Below are positions 15,781-18,986 of a stretch of 18,986 nt of DNA, one piece after another (the first letter of the stretch is position 1; the number at the start of each line of letters is the position of its first letter). Under the pieces are notes generated by a model. The model did not search any database, was not told the origin of the DNA, and was given only the letters and a program-made list of their open reading frames with translations. The stretch is from Amoeboradix gromovi (Eukaryota; Sanchytriomycota; Sanchytriomycetes; Sanchytriales; Sanchytriaceae): the NCBI GenBank assembly GCA_018985225.1, contig JADGIF010000115.1, positions 1 through 18,986 on the forward strand, written 5' to 3'. A program made the translations under genes and the position numbers.

Positions 15781-17334
15781 TTACTTGCAATAATCATCTA
15801 TCTCCAGCTTAATATGTCCCATAGCCGACAGAAACTTCTGCTTCTCTTGCTTAGAGCGCATTACATATTCATTGTATGTTTTTAGCTTTGATTTGTTTTT
15901 TTCCAACAATTCTTTTAGGTTCTGTTTTGATCTCAATTCTTTATTGAGAAGCAGGCTCAATCTCTTGTTTTCTGCATGCAGGAACTGAGATTCATTTATA
16001 GATGACTTATACTTTGATTTTAACGAAGAGTAATCGGCCTTAACGCCCTTAACTTGTTTCTGCAAATTAACCAGCATCGCCTTTCGCTCTTGTTCCGAGT
16101 TCAGAAATGTGGATTTTGACTGTTCCAATTTATTGTTTTCATTTTTTAAAGCCTCATTTTCTGATTTTAATGAATCAATTATGTGTTGCTGTGTATCCGA
16201 ACTATTGGCTATGGCTGCAGTTGACTTCATAGATTTGATGATTTTTAGTTCATCAATGTAAGTTGTACATTTAAAGCTAATTCTATCTAGATCCAAATCC
16301 AAATTCGCTTTGTCCTTTTGTAGGGTTATAATTTGCGTTTTAAGTTCTTTAACAACCTGCTCATGATTTTTCATTATACTTTTAACTTTAGCATCATTTT
16401 GCTTCATTTCGTTGGCAAGTTCACCCGTTAGTTTGACGTTTTTACTAGTTAGAGAGGCGTTTTCCAACTCAACTTTAGATATTCTCAGTTGATTTTCTTC
16501 AATTGTGTCTTTTAAAGCTGATATCTCATTCAACAGCTTATTGCGCTCTAATTCTAGCGCAGACTCTCTAGGATTCCCTGTTTTTAATTCTTTACTCTTT
16601 AATTCTTTTAATAGCCCAAGAATAAGGCGATCATGTGTTTTTTGATTGTTTTCAAATCGGAATTCCATTCTGTTTCTATCTAAATTCTTGTATATAAGCT
16701 GAATGTCTTCATTGGGAATATCATTCCCTTCTAATTTGATTTCCAATAACTCTCTGTTGCGATTAGACAGGTTCACAAGATATTTTGAGGACAATAGACC
16801 GATTATGTTCCATCTCAAGTCAACGTATTTGAGGCTATTGTTTATGGATAAGGATTCTGCGAGTGATCGCCCTCCTTCACTTGTTATTTGATTGTTTCTC
16901 ATATCAATGTATCTTATGTTTGTATTTTTACCCACACCAATACAGAATAACCTGAACTCATCCTCATATACCCCTAGATTATTTAGTTCTAATAGCAGAT
17001 GCTCTATACTTGTGTTTATTCGAACCATGTCCCCTAAATATCTGCAACTTTCAGATTGTAAAAAATTACCACTTAAATTCAGCTTTTTTAATGTGAAATT
17101 GTTTTTTAAACATGAGCATAGTACTCTGCAGCCTTCACTTCCGATGCGCACATCTGCCAATGTGAGTTCAGCTAACCATTCGTCCATGGAACATGCATAA
17201 GAAATGGCTAGCAAATGGGGTTTATCTGCTGCATAAAGAGTAATACTGTTGTCACTTGGTAGCTTGTCTGGTGGAAACAAGGTTGGGATTTCACTTGGCT
17301 TTTTTGATGAGTACTTTTCTAAAAAATTAATCAT
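15781..17334 (-). CDS. LRRC45-like centrosomal protein (LRR plus coiled coil)
   Basis: 517 aa. Leucine-rich repeats of the ribonuclease-inhibitor type cover about 54-225, for example LKKLNLSGN, IRYIDMRNNQITSEGG and LKYVDLRWNIIGLL. From about 248 to the end the sequence is Lys/Glu/Leu-rich heptad coiled coil. Both the layout and the wording of repeats 4-6 (RNNQI, DLRW-N-x-x-GLL, GN-x-IP) match vertebrate LRRC45, a fibre component of the centrosome linker that also acts at the basal body. The human protein is ~670 aa, so the coil is shorter here. Presence implies centrioles and perhaps a flagellated stage. No introns needed. Stop TAA. The 177-bp gap to the b5 gene is convergent. Confidence 0.88.
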   Translation of the reverse strand: MINFLEKYSSKKPSEIPTLFPPDKLPSDNSITLYAADKPHLLAISYACSMDEWLAELTLADVRIGSEGCRVLCSCLKNNFTLKKLNLSGNFLQSESCRYLGDMVRINTSIEHLLLELNNLGVYEDEFRLFCIGVGKNTNIRYIDMRNNQITSEGGRSLAESLSINNSLKYVDLRWNIIGLLSSKYLVNLSNRNRELLEIKLEGNDIPNEDIQLIYKNLDRNRMEFRFENNQKTHDRLILGLLKELKSKELKTGNPRESALELERNKLLNEISALKDTIEENQLRISKVELENASLTSKNVKLTGELANEMKQNDAKVKSIMKNHEQVVKELKTQIITLQKDKANLDLDLDRISFKCTTYIDELKIIKSMKSTAAIANSSDTQQHIIDSLKSENEALKNENNKLEQSKSTFLNSEQERKAMLVNLQKQVKGVKADYSSLKSKYKSSINESQFLHAENKRLSLLLNKELRSKQNLKELLEKNKSKLKTYNEYVMRSKQEKQKFLSAMGHIKLEIDDYCK

Positions 17335-18051
17335 GTGGCTTGTTTAAAGCTAACATTTAAAACAATAATTTTTTTGACATACTCGATGTAGAATAGGCTC
17401 GAGAGGTACAATCACATGGATAGTAGGCAGAGCGTTGTCGAAACATTGAATGTCCAAAATTCCATCTAAGGATTACCTGAAACTATATCATACAAATCAT
17501 ATCAGATTACTACAGCGCTTAAATTATTGTCAAAACCAAGAGACTCGAGGGAAATAATCAAATTGAATATTAAATAGTTGCTGCGCTGTCATGATCCATA
17601 AATGGTCTGAAATACTAATTACCATGTTCGTAATGTGCACTTTGCATTTCTAAGATCCAAATATGGTAGAAAGAAAACAAACTGAGATGTCCATACTTGG
17701 AATATAATGGCGCTTCTGGTGATAAAATACCTGGGTTAAGAAAGATGTTGACTACAAATATTACGATAAAGAAGGAATAAGGTATGAGGTATTGATAAAA
17801 AGTGATTTATAAGATGATGGCGCCAATTGTAAAGACATTGAAGTAGTCCGAACAAGCATTTGGTAGAAAACACTTTTTTGTTTATTCCTGAGTTTAGGAC
17901 GAATTAAGAGGGATTAGTGACAAGAAATTGCTGCTTGAAGGTTCGAAAATAGAATATGAGCATTTTGGCTTAAGTTCTACCATTTTTAGACTTGTGTTTA
18001 AATACTATATCAAGCTTTGGTAAATTACACCCAATTTATCCTTCAAACCGG
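17335..18051. other. Intergenic region with a possible gene remnant
   Basis: The stretch 17732-17866 (plus strand) reads WVKKDVDYKYYDKEGIRYEV, a TAA, and then DDGANCKDIEVVRTSIW before TAG. The composition is protein-like but there is no ATG, and neighbouring frames are broken. It may be a decayed exon. Nothing else is visible apart from a CCAAT 22 bp before the next gene. Confidence 0.3.
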
Positions 18052-18543
18052 ATGATTTCGCCGCTCAAAGCTTGGAATGTCTTAAACGCATATCTACCAA
18101 AGTTTGTCAGCAATTTCTTTTTCACTCAAATAGTCAAGTTCATGAATCCATACAGCAGAAGCATTCCATTTAAAGTTGCCTTGTATGAAAAAGGACTATG
18201 TTTATTAGAAGTGCAAGAAAAGAGAGGAATAAGAAACCCATTTAGTTCAATCCATGCCGCAGCATTAGTGCTGTTAGGCGAGACTGCTGGCGGGTTATCT
18301 GTTATGAGTGCTCTGAATCCAAAAGAACGATTTATTGTAACTTCTATAACTGCTACATACCATTCTAAAGCTAGAGAGACGATATTAGCAACAGCAAAGG
18401 TAGATGCAGCTGTTTTATCAAAACTAAGAGAAACTAAAGCAAAAGGAAATTTACCGATGGACATAGAAATTCATCAGGCAAACGGGAAAGCAAAACTTGC
18501 TAATATTAAAGTTGACTTTTATGTAGATTGCACCAAAATCTAA
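18052..18543 (+). CDS. DUF4442-family hotdog-fold protein (thioesterase-like)
   Basis: 163 aa from the ATG at 18052. The frame is open upstream to 17974 with a TTG but no ATG, and the family match begins at SPLKAWNVL, which supports this start. The core RNPFSSIHAAALVLLGETAGGLSVMSAL (residues ~57-84) matches the DUF4442 signature in the hotdog superfamily; in related thioesterases the His and Glu of this helix line the active site. ERFIVTSITATYHSKAR forms the next strand. Hotdog proteins of this type usually hydrolyse or bind acyl-CoA thioesters, but DUF4442 members have no proven substrate. There is no targeting peptide of clear type. Stop TAA followed directly by a second TAA. Confidence 0.85.
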   Translation: MISPLKAWNVLNAYLPKFVSNFFFTQIVKFMNPYSRSIPFKVALYEKGLCLLEVQEKRGIRNPFSSIHAAALVLLGETAGGLSVMSALNPKERFIVTSITATYHSKARETILATAKVDAAVLSKLRETKAKGNLPMDIEIHQANGKAKLANIKVDFYVDCTKI

Positions 18544-18589
18544 TAAATGCATATGTTCTACTGTCTGTTAAGGTCTTAATTTCAGAGAA

Positions 18590-18690
18590 AGTCAAGAATT
18601 TCCACCGAGATAATGATAAAGCTAGTCACTCCATTTCGGTAGCTGCTTAAGCTTCCACTACTATGATGTGGGGCTGAATAGGGATGCATT
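18590..18690. repeat. Copy A of a dispersed degenerate repeat
   Basis: Contains TTTCAGAGAAAGTCAAGAAT, TTTCCACCGAGA, CTCCATTTCGGTAGCTGCTTA, GCTTCCACTACT and GGCTGAATAGGGATGCA, collinear with 11255-11370. It ends shortly before the second MITE. The interval 18544-18714 otherwise holds only the 3' flank of the DUF4442 gene. Confidence 0.55.
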
Positions 18691-18714
18691 TACTTCAAGT
18701 AAGTATGACCATAT

Positions 18715-18986
18715 GGGACACCGAATATAAAAACTAGACTAACTCGTTTTTAAGGTGCTCCATACAGAGGAAATGCTCTCATTAATAAAAGATCTTCTAT
18801 TATACCAATTTTCTTTCATTGATTGTATTCCTCTTTTCAAAATAAAACTAGAAGGCCCTGCATCTCGTTCAAATATATGAGGTCTTTGAGCATCTAAGCA
18901 AGAGGTTCATTTCTTAGACGGTACTCTTTCTTCATTTCATTTTGTAATGTTATACTAACATCATTACTCTTATCTATTCTAGTTTT
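18715..18986 (+). mobile_element. Second MITE copy, truncated by the window end
   Basis: The left arm GGGACACCGAATATAAAAAC plus TAGACTAACT (18715-18744) differs from the left arm at 2103 in one base. The next ~240 bp follow the interior of the first element closely, with small indels. Shared blocks include GGTGCTCCATAC, AGATCTTCTATTATACCAAT, CTCGTTCAAATATATGAGG and GGTACTCTTTC (AGTACTCTTTC in copy 1). The right end lies outside the window. Both copies have the same left-to-right orientation. Confidence 0.85.

Noticed and set aside
16703-17200. Plus-strand ORFs of 62 and 102 codons
   Set aside because: They lie antisense within the LRR region of the LRRC45-like gene and show no protein-like pattern of their own.
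18126-18464. 112-codon minus-strand ORF
   Set aside because: Antisense shadow of the DUF4442 gene, which has clear family motifs on the plus strand.

Overview
The window looks like nuclear DNA from a small-genome, AT-rich unicellular eukaryote. Evidence: cytosolic ribosomal proteins eL31 and eL41, a SIRT2/Hst2-type sirtuin, a CRIB-containing PAK-like kinase, a RING-CH membrane protein and a clear homologue of the centrosomal protein LRRC45. The Ca3427-like periplasmic-binding-fold protein and the Def1-like CUE protein point weakly to fungi or relatives, and LRRC45 suggests centrioles. I cannot name the organism. The most striking property is intron size: splicing out 19 nt (kinase gene) and 21 nt (cytochrome b5 gene) repairs two otherwise broken genes. 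A 38-nt intron probably adds a C-terminal exon to a methyltransferase.

Layout. 1-1567: sirtuin and the 25-codon eL41 gene, both on the minus strand. 1568-2752: a decayed gene fragment followed at 2103-2592 by a complete MITE-like element with 30-bp terminal inverted repeats. 2753-4926: RING-CH protein (+), a four-helix membrane protein (-) and a doubtful sequon-rich ORF (+). 4927-5890: decayed copies of a multicopy gene. 5891-6793: Def1-like CUE protein (-). 6794-8296: no gene seen. 8297-9025: Ca3427-like protein (+), whose 3' end and flank are duplicated in inverted orientation at 11498-11720. 9468-10556: methyltransferase and eL31 (both -). 10557-12204: repeats and gene debris. 12205-15603: PAK-like kinase (-) and a cytochrome b5-fused membrane protein (+), divergent. 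15781-17334: LRRC45 homologue (-). 18052-18543: DUF4442 hotdog protein (+). 18715-18986: start of a second copy of the MITE, cut by the window edge.

The genes do not form a pathway or operon; they are an ordinary housekeeping and signalling mix. Compact stretches alternate with 0.7-1.7 kb tracts of repeats and gene remnants. All 12 confident genes end in TAA. No tRNA, rRNA, snRNA or CRISPR array was recognised. I found no convincing new defence or mobile system; the ultra-short introns, the degenerate PAK-like kinase and the repeat families are the points worth following.
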